Source: Larix kaempferi (lineage: Eukaryota; Streptophyta; Pinopsida; Pinales; Pinaceae). From it: a stretch of 64,000 nucleotides of DNA. The translations under genes were made by a program, and so were the position numbers. Below the pieces are notes generated by a model that worked only from the letters and a program-made list of their open reading frames with translations, did not search any database and was not told the DNA's origin. Position 1 is the stretch's first letter. The number at the start of each line of letters is the position of its first letter. Below are positions 22,171 through 33,157 of the stretch, one piece after another. The stretch is from contig BSBM01000191.1 in the NCBI GenBank assembly GCA_027924585.1, forward strand, positions 2,356,001 to 2,420,000, in the 5' to 3' direction.

Positions 22171-24476
22171 TATTCAAAGTAGGGTTTTCTACTTCAGGTG
22201 ACACGACCATGACATGTGGGTCCATTCTTACCTTCGAAATTACCTCTTGGTTAAGGGGATATTCGGATGGTAAGTTCAAAATTCTGCGGGACCTTCTCCA
22301 AGGAAAGTCATCCAGAGTGACTGAAACAGAGTTTCTCTTAAGGGTAAATTATCTAAACAAAAGAAAAGAAGTCCAGAAAAACTACACAAATTAAGGCCGC
22401 AAGCAAACTTATGTGATAGGTGTCGATTCAAAAGTCTGGAACCTCACAGGATTGTTAAGGCTTCGCAACTCGCTATATACCGCAGGGTCCAACAGTAAAA
22501 CACGACAAGGAGGATTGGGACTGTACCCTTGCCTGAATACCCGATTACCTCGATGGCATGTGTGTAGTAATCTCCCCGAGTGCTGTTCTCGGTGTATTGC
22601 TCTGCCAAGACTAACAAATGGATAGCTCAGTTGGTTTCAAGAATCCTAATGGTGTCTCCCGATATACTCAAGGTACGTGGGAGTTCAAATATGTAGTGGT
22701 GTTGTCTAATGCACAACCGTATGGCACAAGACCTTCCTGTATACTACCGAGTACGTGAAACACCTTTCTATATATGCCAAGTACGTGAAGTGCCTTTCGA
22801 TATACCCTAAGGTACGTGAAAGAGCCTTCGATATACCTAGTTGGTACGTGAAAGAGCTTCGACATACTGGTTGGTATGTGGAAGACTACAATACCCCCGG
22901 AATATAGTGCTGGCAAGTAACGACAGCTACCACGTTTTACGACACCGGAACACATCTTTAACTTAACACACAAGTTACAAAAGTTTTACCCTAATTCTAC
23001 CGTTAATTTTATCTGGACGGTTAGGTGAATGCATGAGGTGAGTACATAAACGTAAACAGAATGCAAGCCCTAACTACATGAAAAAATGTACTTTTCTTTT
23101 GATGAAATCTATATACGGGAAGGAGAAATCTTTTTCCAAGTGGTTTTACCAAAACAACAAAATGCAACACAATCCCAAATCTACCAAATTTGACAATAAA
23201 AGAACTCTTTTCGTTTTTTTTTTCAAGCAAAACACAAAAATCCACAAGCATCAAAAACCAAATCTAAGCATTTTCTTTTTGTCTTTTCGAATAAAAAATG
23301 AAACTAAGGGATGAAAAGAGAGAACTTCTATCTAGAGCACACTAAATTTTTCAATTTCACTATGATAGCTTAAAAACATAAAAAAAACCAAAGGTGCATA
23401 TAATTTTTCAAGCATGGAATCACTTTTGCAAAAACTTGATCTCACTTGAATTTTTCAAGAAAATGAATGGCTCATAATTCCTGAAAATCACAAATGATTA
23501 ATTTTTCTCTCAAACGTTTCCAAAAGACTAATGAATGATAAATTCCAATGCATGAACCAATTTCCACGACAATTTTCAAATGCACTTAAAAATAGTAAAA
23601 GTGATGCACTTTGAATTTTTCCAATGATATGCCAAGATTATAACTCGATAACAATAATATTTTTAAGCGTGAATAACTGAAAAGAGAGATTATTTGCAAC
23701 ACTCCAAACACTCAGGAATTCTCAAGAAAATGAAAAGCACTCATATGAACTAGAACACTCAAGACACTTAATCAAGCAACTGAATGCAATCAAAGCTAAA
23801 TAACATGTGCAAAAGAGGTCTGGGATTGGATCCAATACAAAGATCAGATCAAGTGAGGGGAGGAGGGAATGCAAGGTCAAGTGGATGAAGGTGGGGGAGG
23901 CCAAAGTGTCCACCACTACCGAAACTCTAACTTGTCCAAAATGGAACCCAAAACCACTCCGAATCAACCCAAACAAAATCAAACACTATTAATGCAAAAA
24001 AAAAAGATCTCTGACTGGAAGATACAGTGTAGAGGAGGTCTGTAAGGAAAACCAAAATCAAAGGTTGGCGAGGAGAGAAACCAAGCACAAAACTAGACTG
24101 CTCGTTGCAGTCTTTGGTTAGACTCAGAGCGATTGTTGCAGGTTGCAAATAGATGAAATGCGACAGCATCGCATGATGTTAGACTGTGGTGTGCGACAAT
24201 GTCGTAGGTTGCAGAGCAACAAACTGTGCCTGACAGGGGAACGTCGCTCTGGATATATCACCCAGGTGCGACGGGCGAGATACCTATGCAAGGATGAAAA
24301 GATCTCCAAATATGATCAACCAAAAGGCTTGAAAATCAAACATACAGACTTTAAGGAAGTCAACATACTAGATCTGATGGTGAAATGATTAAGGAGGAAA
24401 AAGAAATGGCTCACAAAGAAATTAGAGAAAAATAATTTCAAACCGAAAACTTCAAACAATGCATTGTAATCTTCCC
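22171..24476 (-). other. 5' leader of element C
   Basis: 2.3 kb between the primer site and gag. It has no supported ORF. It includes the ~35-bp minisatellite at 22655-22890 and TTGCAGGTTGCA/GCGACA-type phrases near 24135-24215 that resemble those in the LTRs. Some Tat relatives have an extra ORF upstream of gag; none is visible here. Confidence 0.55.
22655..22890. repeat. ~35-bp minisatellite with GGTACGTGAAAGAGC units
   Basis: Variants of (A/G)GTACGTGAAA-(G)A(G/C)CCTTTCGATATAC recur about six times with variable spacing. Confidence 0.7.
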
Positions 24477-24494
24477 CAGTATGGTCGCCGAACT
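24477..24494 (-). promoter_or_regulatory. primer-binding site of element C
   Basis: The minus strand next to the 5' LTR reads GGCGACCATACTGGGGA, two to four bases inside. It resembles the GGCGACxxxxCTGGGGA primer sites I recall from Tat-type elements. I did not verify the primer tRNA. Confidence 0.6.
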
Positions 24495-25383
24495 TGTTAC
24501 CGGACAATCTACCGAAAGTGGAATTAAGGCATGATCTCCCTAGCTCAACGTAAGTCTAGAACAAGTGAGGCAGAATATGAAACTGCTTTCCTAGATCTAG
24601 TTAAATATCGAGTGATTAGATGTCTTAACTCTAGCTTGTAGATCTTTCTCCTTGATGTTGTTCCAAGCTCCACGGTCTTCGGATCTTAGCTGCAAAACCT
24701 GTCAAGACATACAGAAAAATACAAGCATGTAAAATGCATCTAAACAGTAACAGATCTAAGTAAACGGTTAAGCAAGTAAACTACACAAAATATCATTAAC
24801 ACAACAATATTTGGTGGAAAGCGTTTATATTACTGTATTAAAAGAGGGAAGTACAAAAGAGTGATGATTACAACTAAAGCTTAACGTCACAATCCTCCTC
24901 CAACAAGCCAATGCCAAAGCCTCCAAAGGAAGTATAGGTCTCCCAAGAGATTAGTAGAGATATCCTAAGCTAATTTCACTAGCATGCAAGTACTATAGAC
25001 TTCCTCCCTTTGGAATGGGAATGGGATTCATATATATAGGACTAAGAGGATAGGGTAGGTTGAGATATGGTAGGAGAGGGTTAAGGGATCCTCCCAAAGG
25101 GTTAGGGAACCGAATTCCAACTCCCCTATAGGCTAGGGATAGAGATCCACATCACACACCTTCGAGAATGGGCTCAAAGATGTTCTTTTATCCAATTAAT
25201 TGACATCGTCGCAGGCTGCAGTAGGACAACCTGTGACGTCGCAGGTTGCACAAAGGTGACTTGCGACGACCTCACTAAAACCAATAAAAATAGGTCAGTA
25301 TCTCTTCCAAGTTGATAACTTAGTCAAATGAACTTTAGGGATGTTTACACTAAGTATTATGATGGGAATATTTAGGTGTAACA
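24495..25383 (-). repeat. 5' LTR of element C
   Basis: 889 bp, beginning TGTTACCGG and ending GGTGTAACA, followed by the duplicated AATGG. A minus-strand TATA candidate lies at 25031-25038. Confidence 0.93.
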
Positions 25384-25388
25384 AATGG

Positions 25389-26245
25389 ACCCGACGATGT
25401 GGTACCATGTGGATAAGGAGAAAATGAGGGACGAATGGACCCAACGATGTGGTACCTAGACCTAAGACGAAAACAATTGGTGAATATTATGCATTAAGCA
25501 TGTAAGTTTGCATTTAGGCTATTTGCACATGAAATGAATTTTAGTAATTAAAATAATGGAGAATATTGTTTTAGGAGCAAATAATATATAAACATTAGCA
25601 TATAACCAAATCCACTTGCACCCACAAAAATAGAAACTAGATTAAAGCATCATGGGGGACAGACTTGAGTAAATATAGGAATGTAGGTGCAATCTCCTAG
25701 GAGTTAGACACATGGCTGGGTGAGGTAATTATATTTGAATAATTAGAATATTAGGCATTTTTGCATGAAGCAACATGTGTCGCAGAGAATTTTCCCATTT
25801 AAGGAAGGCAAGATAAAGGGGAAAGGGACTCTATGGCTGGATGGTTACGGGAATGAGTGTAAGTCATTGATTTGATTCTATTGTGAGTTTGGCAAGGGAT
25901 CTTGGTGGGGGGAAACCCACTTTTGGATCCCTGGTTTTTGTGTGTGAGCTCTATGGCCCCACTACTTGGGGGTTCGAGAAGAAGAAGAATATTCCCAGAA
26001 TTGGTAGGGAGGTCAACCGAGTGGTCAGTTGGATGTCTGGATGAAAGTGACAAGGAGTGGCAGCTACAACAATCTTCGACGAGTGGATTCACCCCCAACC
26101 ATTATAATTAGGTTTACTATTCCATTTTTATTTTCTAAGTTAAATTTTGAGTTTTCTATCATTGGTAAGATCTAAACTGTTTATATTATGTTAGAAATTA
26201 ATTGGATAGTCTTTTGGGAGGGCCTCGGAAACAGGGCTCCCTACA
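25389..26245 (+). repeat. 3' LTR of element B, right part
   Basis: It resumes the ACCCGACGATGTGG repeat interrupted by element C and runs to CCCTACA. It is followed by CTTTC, the duplication of 7334-7338. Confidence 0.75.
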
Positions 26246-26362
26246 CTTTCAATATTAAGAAGTTTTCTTGGTGTAGAGAATCTATGGGAATTGTTGCTAT
26301 GAACTTGTGACCCTATCAATATGTGTCCCACTGCCTTGCAAATAAAACAACAAGTGGGGGAA
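26246..26362 (+). pseudogene. 3' tail of Copia element A with polypurine tract
   Basis: The frame reads FSWCRESMGIVAMNL, the usual end of the Copia polyprotein, continuing the RNase H of 7205-7338. CAAGTGGGGGAA at 26351-26362 is the polypurine tract before the LTR. Confidence 0.85.
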
Positions 26363-26721
26363 TGTTGGGTATGCGTTATATTCTTTGCATGTGGGTTGCG
26401 TTATCTACAAATATTTTTGGGTGTTTTTCTTTCTAAAATATGTAATTTAACCTCAATTAAGGGATTACAGGTCTAATCTAATCCAAGTTAGCGGATTAGG
26501 GTTTTCGATGTTGCAGAATACCTAAATATTGTATTGTGAATGGTTAAGATACACAATGAGAAAGATAGAGGTGCATTTCTAAGTTTTGTTGTTTTTTCCC
26601 ATTAAGGGTTTTCAGGGTAAATCCCTGTGTATTGTGTGTGCGCCATTGTTTATGTTTTTTTGGTTGAAGAATCTGTATGAATTTTCTTCGCTTCATAGGT
26701 TGAAAACTTACATTTGCAACA
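26363..26721 (+). repeat. 3' LTR of Copia element A
   Basis: 359 bp starting TGTTGGGTATGCG and ending TTTGCAACA, directly after a polypurine tract. No matching 5' LTR was seen. Confidence 0.8.
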
Positions 26722-26964
26722 ATTGGAAGTTTATTTCAATGTTTATAACATAGGAGAAGAGAAAAATATATCATTTTCTTGACTAAAGCTAGAGGGCCAA
26801 GCTTGAACTTGGTGGAGTGCTTAGCTTAGAGGGTGATCCCCCATTAATTAAACTAAAATGCTTTTAAAACCTTCATTAAGTACTAGTTCTACTCTATTAG
26901 ATATAAAGAAGACCAGTGAATCCATTGACATTACTTTCGACAGAAGTAAGGGTAATGTGTACAA

Positions 26965-27219
26965 GTGTACACCATTGAGTTTAGAAAACAAGCCATTATG
27001 TTGGGTATATCTTGCAAGAACTTGAATGTAACCCTCAAGCATCTATGTGGTCTCCACAATCATTTATGGAGGAAAGTGATTCTATTTAAACCTAGGATTG
27101 TTGATGAGGCATGTGTGCAAGTACAATATTTGGAGAATAAGGACAAGAAAAATGGACATTCAATTGGTTCCAACATTACAAGGAAAACACCTTCTCATTA
27201 TAGTCATTTTGAGGTCTAA
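26965..27219 (+). pseudogene. Copia gag fragment
   Basis: An 84-codon frame contains a GLHNHLWRKVILFKPR segment followed by DEACVQVQYLENKDKK, similar in pattern to the C-terminal half of gag in plant Copia elements. It lies beyond the 3' LTR of element A and is probably a separate scrap. Confidence 0.5.
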
Positions 27220-27473
27220 AATGGGCCTTCTAAGGAAAATAATAAATAATGGTTAAAATAATCAAATAAGAGTTATGAATTTTGGAGGAAAACAGAAAAA
27301 CAACTATTTTTTTTTCATATTTTCAACTTATCTCCTTTTGGTTTTACTCAAATTTCGAGTGGGAGCACTCGTGGGATGCATAATTAAATTATGCATCCAA
27401 CGAATACCCACACTACCAACTTTTGACGAACCACACCCCATGAAAAATGAGAAATACATAATCATAACATATT

Positions 27474-27664
27474 TAAAATGGTGGAGAGGAGAACTGCGTT
27501 GGTGAAGTTATTTCTCGATGTTTCGAGCCGCAAAGTAGGGCTCATCATCAGGAGAGAGTGTCTCGACGTTGGTGAGACACTCTCTCCTGATGATGAGCCC
27601 TACTTTGCGGCTCGAAACGTCGAGAAATAACTTCACCAACGCAGTTCTCCTCTCCACCATTTTA
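27474..27664. repeat. 91-bp near-perfect palindrome with 9-nt loop
   Basis: Arms 27474-27564 and 27574-27664 pair with no gap and a single mismatch (T at 27519 against the C expected from the other arm). The loop is 27565-27573. Flanking phrases extend the symmetry less perfectly. Confidence 0.95.
27574..27641 (+). ncRNA. hammerhead-ribozyme-like motif
   Basis: Core boxes are CTGATGA (27587-27593), GAAAC (27614-27618) and GTC (27619-27621, predicted cleavage after C). Stem II is GAGCC/GGCTC (27595-27599 with 27609-27613). Stem I is TCTC/GAGA next to the core (27583-27586 with 27622-27625), plus GGTGA/TCACC further out across an internal loop. Odd points are one extra U before stem II and a stem III of only ACGT with no loop, so cleavage in cis would be poor unless two copies pair. 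The other arm has the same motif on the minus strand with AC-ATC instead of AC-GTC. Hammerheads with very short stem III are known from Penelope-like elements, but the link is inference. Confidence 0.55.
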
Positions 27665-28470
27665 TCTCTCACTGCGTGATCATGAACAGCATAACATATT
27701 TCTCATTTTTCGTGGGGTGTGGTCCATCAAAAGTTTGCAGTGTAGGTACTCGTTGGATGCATAATTGAATTTCGTATCCCACGAGTGCTCCAGTAATACA
27801 TTATTTCAATATGTTTCTCATTTTTCGAGGGGTGTGGTCCATCAAAATTTTGCAATGTGGGTACTTGTTGGATGCAAAATTGAATTCTGTATCCACGGGT
27901 GCTCCTGCTCGAAATTTGAGTAAAACAATGGGAAGATAAGTTGAATATATGAATTAAAAAAAGTAGTTTTTTTATGGCAAATATTGCCAACTCAATGATT
28001 ATCATTGACTCATTTTCTTGAAATTCTATTGGTTCTTAAATTCCAACTCATCAATGACTTTTTTTCTTATGAGGCCCATTATAGACCCCAAATTGACTCT
28101 AATGAGTGGAGGTTTTTGTGGAACCTCCCCAAAATAAGTCTTCTTTGTTCATGCATAGTGGAGATTGCTAGTGGAGGTGGGTGGGTGGAGGATTTATAAT
28201 ATGTTTTTATCACAGGTGCTCTAAAATGGAAAACATGCAACGATGCACTACTGTATAAGAAGAAAGTGGGTAACAATATTACATGCACCATTGTTAAAAT
28301 GTTTTATTCTTGAATTAAAAAATGTCTATTTTTATATCTTCTTAGACTTTTCGGTGCATCTACACAAACATAATGCTCTAGGACATTACAACATGAAACA
28401 CATCGACTCTTGGCGTTATTTTTGAAAAAATATACCTTTGTTTATTAAATTCTTTATATATATAAACGAT

Positions 28471-28472
<2 letters not shown>

Positions 28473-28506
<34 letters not shown>
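28473..28506. repeat. (TA)n microsatellite
   Basis: Uninterrupted TA dinucleotides, about 16-17 copies. Confidence 0.95.
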
Positions 28507-28509
<3 letters not shown>

Positions 28510-29759
28510 AAGCTAATTCCCAATAATTCATGCAAAGCATCGTTTGACACGAAATATGAAGCACCAAAGTATGATGAAATATTTGTTAATAAAATATACG
28601 AACTAACACATTTCACATTTTTTGTTTTGTTGTATGATCGTCTTGTCATTGGTGCTACCTAGTTGTCAAATTCCTCCCATACTTTGATTCACCAAAGGAT
28701 TGGGATAATTTTTGCAAAATGATTCAAAATATTCATTTTTGGTGTACGTGAAAACTATGACTCGTCAGCCAACAAAAAAAAAGGTTAAGTGTTTCTTACT
28801 TACTTATTTACAATTTTTGTGGATTGAAATTTAAAATTTAACCATAATTTGATATATTTCCATTTTTTTTTTAAATCTCATGTGATGCATTCAAGGAATT
28901 CACCTCACACCAAACAAATCAATTGGTTATATTAATAAATAGGGTGCACCATGAACGATTTTTTTGGGTGCAATTTCCCCCTACTAATGGTCTGTTAACT
29001 TCTAACAAGTGTACCATTAACAGTGTTGCATCGAAAACATATAAGTTCAATTGGAGTTCTTTGTAATATACATGGAAGCACAAGTATTGGTGTGTCCAAG
29101 CATCACATATGCACCAATAAAACAAATATTTTATAAATAATTCCTTTGTTTATTGGTGCTCTTTATAAACTACGTAAGCATAAACCACAATGCTTCCAAA
29201 TAGTAAATACGCGCCTGCCAAAAATAAAAATAAACATTAGATCCATATTCACTCGGTGTGCTCAATAATATTAGGATGCATCATTAACAATGCTGATTAC
29301 TATTAGAAAACATTAGGAACGCATAAGAAAGTTCTCACACCCATGAGTTTAGCTGTGCACCTTATAATATACTTGAGCACTGGTTACAATGTTTCGAAAT
29401 ATGATAAACGCATCAGAAAACTAAATTTTTTACGATAGGTTGTAATATCTTGGTGCATTTAATAATATATAGAAGCATTGATAATGGTGCTAAGGGATAC
29501 TATAACCACATAGAAAAAACCTAGAAATTAAATAAGATCTGGTTGGGAAGTGCATTGTGTTAAATGTGTGCACCATTCACGCTACATTTGTTTATTATTA
29601 AAAGACCATTCATCATTTTCAAAAATAGCAGGATTATGTTGGTTATGTTCTCAATGTAGGGATGCACTTTCCTATGACAATATGTTCTAGGCACACCGAC
29701 AATGTTTAGAATTGATTGGTGCATCTTAACAGTGATGCAACAACTATATTTTATAAGCA
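28507..29759. other. degenerate repeat DNA rich in GGTGCATC-TTAACA phrases
   Basis: Phrases such as GTACCATTAACAGTG, GATGCATCATTAACAATG and GGTGCATCTTAACAGTGATG recur. This looks like highly diverged copies of the ~197-bp repeat that is clearer at 29760-29954 and 33900-34430. No gene seen. Confidence 0.5.
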
Positions 29760-29954
29760 CCATATTATGGTAATGGTGTGGTTAGTGTTTCAAATCACAC
29801 TGTGTACGAAGCACTACAATCGGTCTATTATATTTTTTTGTGGAGCATCGATGTTACTAGTACACTAAATTGTGAGAGCCAATAACAAATATTAAAATTT
29901 CACATGCCTCTAATGGCGTGGTATAATTTTTATGTCGCACTATTGATCATATGA
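29760..29954. repeat. ~197-bp satellite-like unit left of the LINE
   Basis: The block with GAGAGCC, AATAACAAATATTAAAATTTC and GTGGTATAATTTTTATGTCGCAC matches the units at 33905-34430. It is cut by the LINE tail at 29955. Confidence 0.65.
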
Positions 29955-30136
29955 TTTTTTTTTTCTTGCGAAAAAAGCATACTATTGCTATTCAATTATA
30001 TCTGAATCAAGTAGTATAGATAATCATCAAAATATGTTCAAAGTATCCCAGAAAAACCATAAAATATGGTTTTTTCTGATTCTCAAAAATTCAAAATAGA
30101 CTAAAAACCATTGTCCAAATACTAACAAACATAGCT

Positions 30137-31160
30137 CTAGAGATCACTAGTGCAAAAAATATAAAGAACCAGTATCCAATACCACATCTTCACATATTTC
30201 TTCCTAGAATAAAAAGCCTTCATCACCCTCAATGCCTGCTTCGACAGCTTGTCAGCATGCGTATTGAACTCTCGATAAATATGTTCCAGTGTAACAGAGC
30301 TAAAGGATCTCAATTCATGTTGTATTCTATTGCACCAGTAGACCAAATTCAATCCTGCAAATCAAATTCACCCCTTGCCCATTTAATAATGACTCTGGAA
30401 TCACCAAAGATTTTGACCTTTGTCAATCCAAAGCAATTTGCGACCCGGATGACACACCAAAGAGCTAATAGCTCAGCTCATATTGGTTCCTTTGCCACAG
30501 TTCATGTGCAGAGAATAAAAGTGTTATGAATTGAGAAAAATGACTCCACCAATGCCACATTTCCCATGAATTGCTGCCCCATAAAAAAAAGAGAACTGGA
30601 TCATCAACACTGAGGTGAAACTGTCCAATGTTTCGCCCAATAGATTTAACAGTCTCTTTCTGAAATTTTAAATATTGGCACAATGCAACATTATAAACAT
30701 TATCGACAATTGGATTGATATTCTCAAAGATGGACTTATTCCGAGCCCACCATATGGCCCAACAAATAAAAACTGGGAGAGTGGAACGAACTTTTCCGAG
30801 TTTGACCCATGCATGTAAACAAGACTCAACATTAGTCCCGATCCATTTAAAGGAGAGATCCAGATTTAGAGAGAACTTCTCCCACACACTTAGAGTAAAG
30901 GCACAATCAATAAATAATTGAGCGGCCGATTCAGGACCATTTCTGCACAATACATACTGAATCGGCCCAATCCACCCCATCGTTGTCAAGTTGTCCCACA
31001 TTTTAAGCCTATTCATCAATACAAAACATAAAAAACACTTCAGCTTCAAAGGGAGATACCACTGCCAGATTACCTTGTACCACCAGTGTGTGGGGAAAAT
31101 GCATCTACGTTTAATAATATAGTCATATGCTGTGCGCGTAGTGATTTTACCAGAAGACAC
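30137..31160 (-). pseudogene. LINE zinc-finger domain and RNase H
   Basis: 31160-30465 is open and holds the zf-RVT pattern (WYKVIWQWYLPLKLKCF, a C-x-NGPESAAQLF-DC segment). RNase H follows, in shifted frames. The first catalytic segment reads FYGAAIHGKCGIGG where the family has FDG, so the catalytic Asp is lost (codon at 30581-30583). IFGDSRVIIKW and HADKLSKQA keep the later acidic residues. Confidence 0.8.
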
Positions 31161-33157
31161 ATTTCCAGCCTAGAGTATCTCATCCTCCCCAGAGTAACAA
31201 TGGATGCCAGCACCATTAAGGGTACTGATATAGTTCTCCCATTCCGAGGCAACCTGTCGTGGAAGCTGCAGATCACTAGCCGCCATCCAATATCCCTGTG
31301 CTCCATTATTCACAATACAATAAAGAGTGATGTAACCCTTGCTCCTCAAAATATGTAACAATTCAGAGGAAAATGCCACGTGCTCAGTCACTCCAGCAAT
31401 CGGATCAATGCCAACTGCAACTTCGGCACCATTACCAACTTTCCAGCAGAGTCCATCAGCCATCCAACAGTATACTTTCATGAAACTGTTCCAAATAGGG
31501 GACACACCTCTTACCACTTTCTTTGGCGTCCTCAACTAGTAAGAGATTTTTGTTTTAACATAATTTTGCTGGATTACACTAGACAAGAGAGTATTGCCAA
31601 ATAACGCCCTCCAAAAACTTTTAAGCCGAAGAGCAGCACTAAAGACAGCTAGGTCTTTGATCCCCCATCCACCAGCAACAACAGGTATTGAAATTTTTTC
31701 CCATCCTATCAATGACAGATACGATTTCTTCATCCCTCCAGACCATAAGAAATTAAAAATCATTTTTCTCATAGTGTTAATGATAGAACAAGGCACAAGG
31801 AGGAGCGAGAGCCAATACACCGGAGTCCCATTCAAAACCGACTTTACTAATGTAAGTTTCCCAGCAATAGATAAAAGATGGTATGTCCAATGTGTGATCT
31901 TGGACTCAAAATTTTTTATGAGCCACTGCTAATCCTTTACCAGATATCCATTTGGTTTTAGCTGAAAGCCCAGGTATGTGAAACCATCACCAATCTTAGA
32001 ACAATTATAAGGCAACAAGGTTTTAAGAAGTCTCAATCTGTCTTCACATACCAAATTCTCATATATGCTTGACTTTTTTAGAATAACCTTCATACCAGAC
32101 GCTCTACAAAACAGTTCCATAATCCCCTGATATGCTTTCCATTCCTCCACTGAGTCGTTACCAGCTAATAAGACATCGTCAACAATAATGCATGTGACAC
32201 AGATAAGTTCTTTGATATTTTCAATCCTTTTATTTTACCTTCACTCACAGCCTCTTTGATCATCCTACTGAGTCCATCAATCACCAGCAAGAATAATAAT
32301 GGAGACAATGAGCAGCCTTAGCGAAGCCCCCTAGTGCAACTGAATAAAGAAGACGGAGCACCATTTACAAGAACAACAATATTCATGGTATTAACACAAG
32401 CTATAATCCACCGAATAGCTAGGGATGGAACACCAATGTGAATCAAAACGATCCTGAGAAAATCCTAGCTTACACGGTCATAAGCCTTTTCCAAATCCAT
32501 TTTAAGAATGATAGCCCTTTGCTTCTTAAATTTGATAGTATGTAGAAGTTCCTGTGTAATACCTACAGCATCATGGATTTGTCGATCCTGTAAAAAACCA
32601 AATTGCTCCGAAGTGATGAATCTGGAAAATACTGGTTTCAAACGTCCCGCAATAATCTTTGATACAACCTTGTAGATAAGATTGCACAAAGCAATAGTTT
32701 GAAAATCCCCAAATGCCTTTGGATCATTGACTTTTGGAATAAGAGTAATGAAATTTGCATTCAAAGCCCCGAAGACATAACCCTGTAACTTGGTAAACTC
32801 AACCATCTGCAATATTTCCATTCCCATAATATCAAAGAAATGTAAAAAATGCTCCACAGTCCAACCATCCGGCCCAGGACTCTTCTCCTTAGCAAAATAT
32901 TTGAGAGTACTTTCCACCTCCTCCAATGTAATTTCCTTGCACAGATCAACAGCTTCCCTATCATCAAAATATTTAGGATATAATCTAGCCACCTGTAACT
33001 GAGACAACAAGTCACAACCATGATCATATGAATAAATGTTGCTAAAGTGTTTCTTTGCCAATGTCTGAAGATCCTGATCACCAACAACCTCATTACCTCC
33101 CTCATCAGCCATTCCTGGCCGATGCATAAGAATGAAAAAATCTAGTGTTCTTATCAC
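31161..33157 (-). pseudogene. LINE reverse transcriptase and connection region
   Basis: 32465-33157 carries KSPGPDGWTVEHF, NANFITLIPKVNDP, EQFGFLQDRQIHDAV and ILKMDLEKAYDRVS. A TAG at 32465 follows, where the family has Trp. The catalytic segment near 32180 reads IIVDDVLLAGND, so the usual F/Y-A-D-D is V-D-D in another frame. The region 31536-31835 has VAGGWGIKDLAVFSAALRLK, typical after the thumb. At least three frame changes are present. Confidence 0.85.

Larger units (their letters stand above)
9336..25383 (-). mobile_element. Tat-like Gypsy LTR retrotransposon C with extra RNase H and antisense gene
   Basis: The 16,048-bp element reads on the minus strand. Its right LTR (24495-25383, 889 bp) is the 5' LTR. 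Its left LTR (9336-10829, 885 bp without the nested solo LTR) is the 3' LTR. By eye the two LTRs are roughly 92-95% identical. A primer site, polypurine tract and 5-bp duplication AATGG are all present. The domain order is gag, protease, RT, RNase H, integrase, second RNase H. A gene on the opposite strand lies before the 3' LTR. Large size, a second RNase H and an antisense ORF are known traits of the plant Tat clade. Numerous stops show it is defective. Confidence 0.9.
7339..26245 (+). mobile_element. Gypsy-type LTR retrotransposon B, internally deleted, split by element C
   Basis: It begins TGTAATACCCC at 7339 and ends CTCCCTACA at 26245. It is flanked by the 5-bp duplication CTTTC (7334-7338 and 26246-26250), and the Copia reading sense continues across it. 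Its own sequence is 7339-9335 plus 25389-26245. Only about 47 bp at 7339 matches the LTR start, so most of the 5' LTR and internal region is deleted. Confidence 0.8.
4328..26721 (+). mobile_element. Copia-type LTR retrotransposon A, decayed and split by element B
   Basis: Remaining parts are the gag C-terminus through integrase and the start of RT (4328 to about 6525), the end of RNase H (about 7205-7338), the post-RNase-H tail (26251-26362) and a 3' LTR (26363-26721). The reading sense resumes across the 19-kb insertion of element B, because the RNase H tail ending at 7338 continues after the duplicated CTTTC at 26246. No 5' LTR was found. Sequence left of 4328 is a different tandem-repeat region, so the 5' end is lost or unrecognisable. 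Confidence 0.8.
27300..27975. repeat. large imperfect inverted repeat (foldback element)
   Basis: The left arm 27300-27473 is an inverted match to 27818-27975. A second copy of the same unit lies at about 27700-27807, so the right arm is tandemly duplicated. Shared phrases are ACTCAAATTTCGAG/CTCGAAATTTGAGT and the GGATGCATAATT region. The centre holds the near-perfect palindrome at 27474-27664. Confidence 0.85.

Noticed and set aside
28416-28662. ORFs on both strands through the (TA)n tract
   Set aside because: TA repeats read as alternating Tyr/Ile on both strands. This is a simple-repeat artefact.
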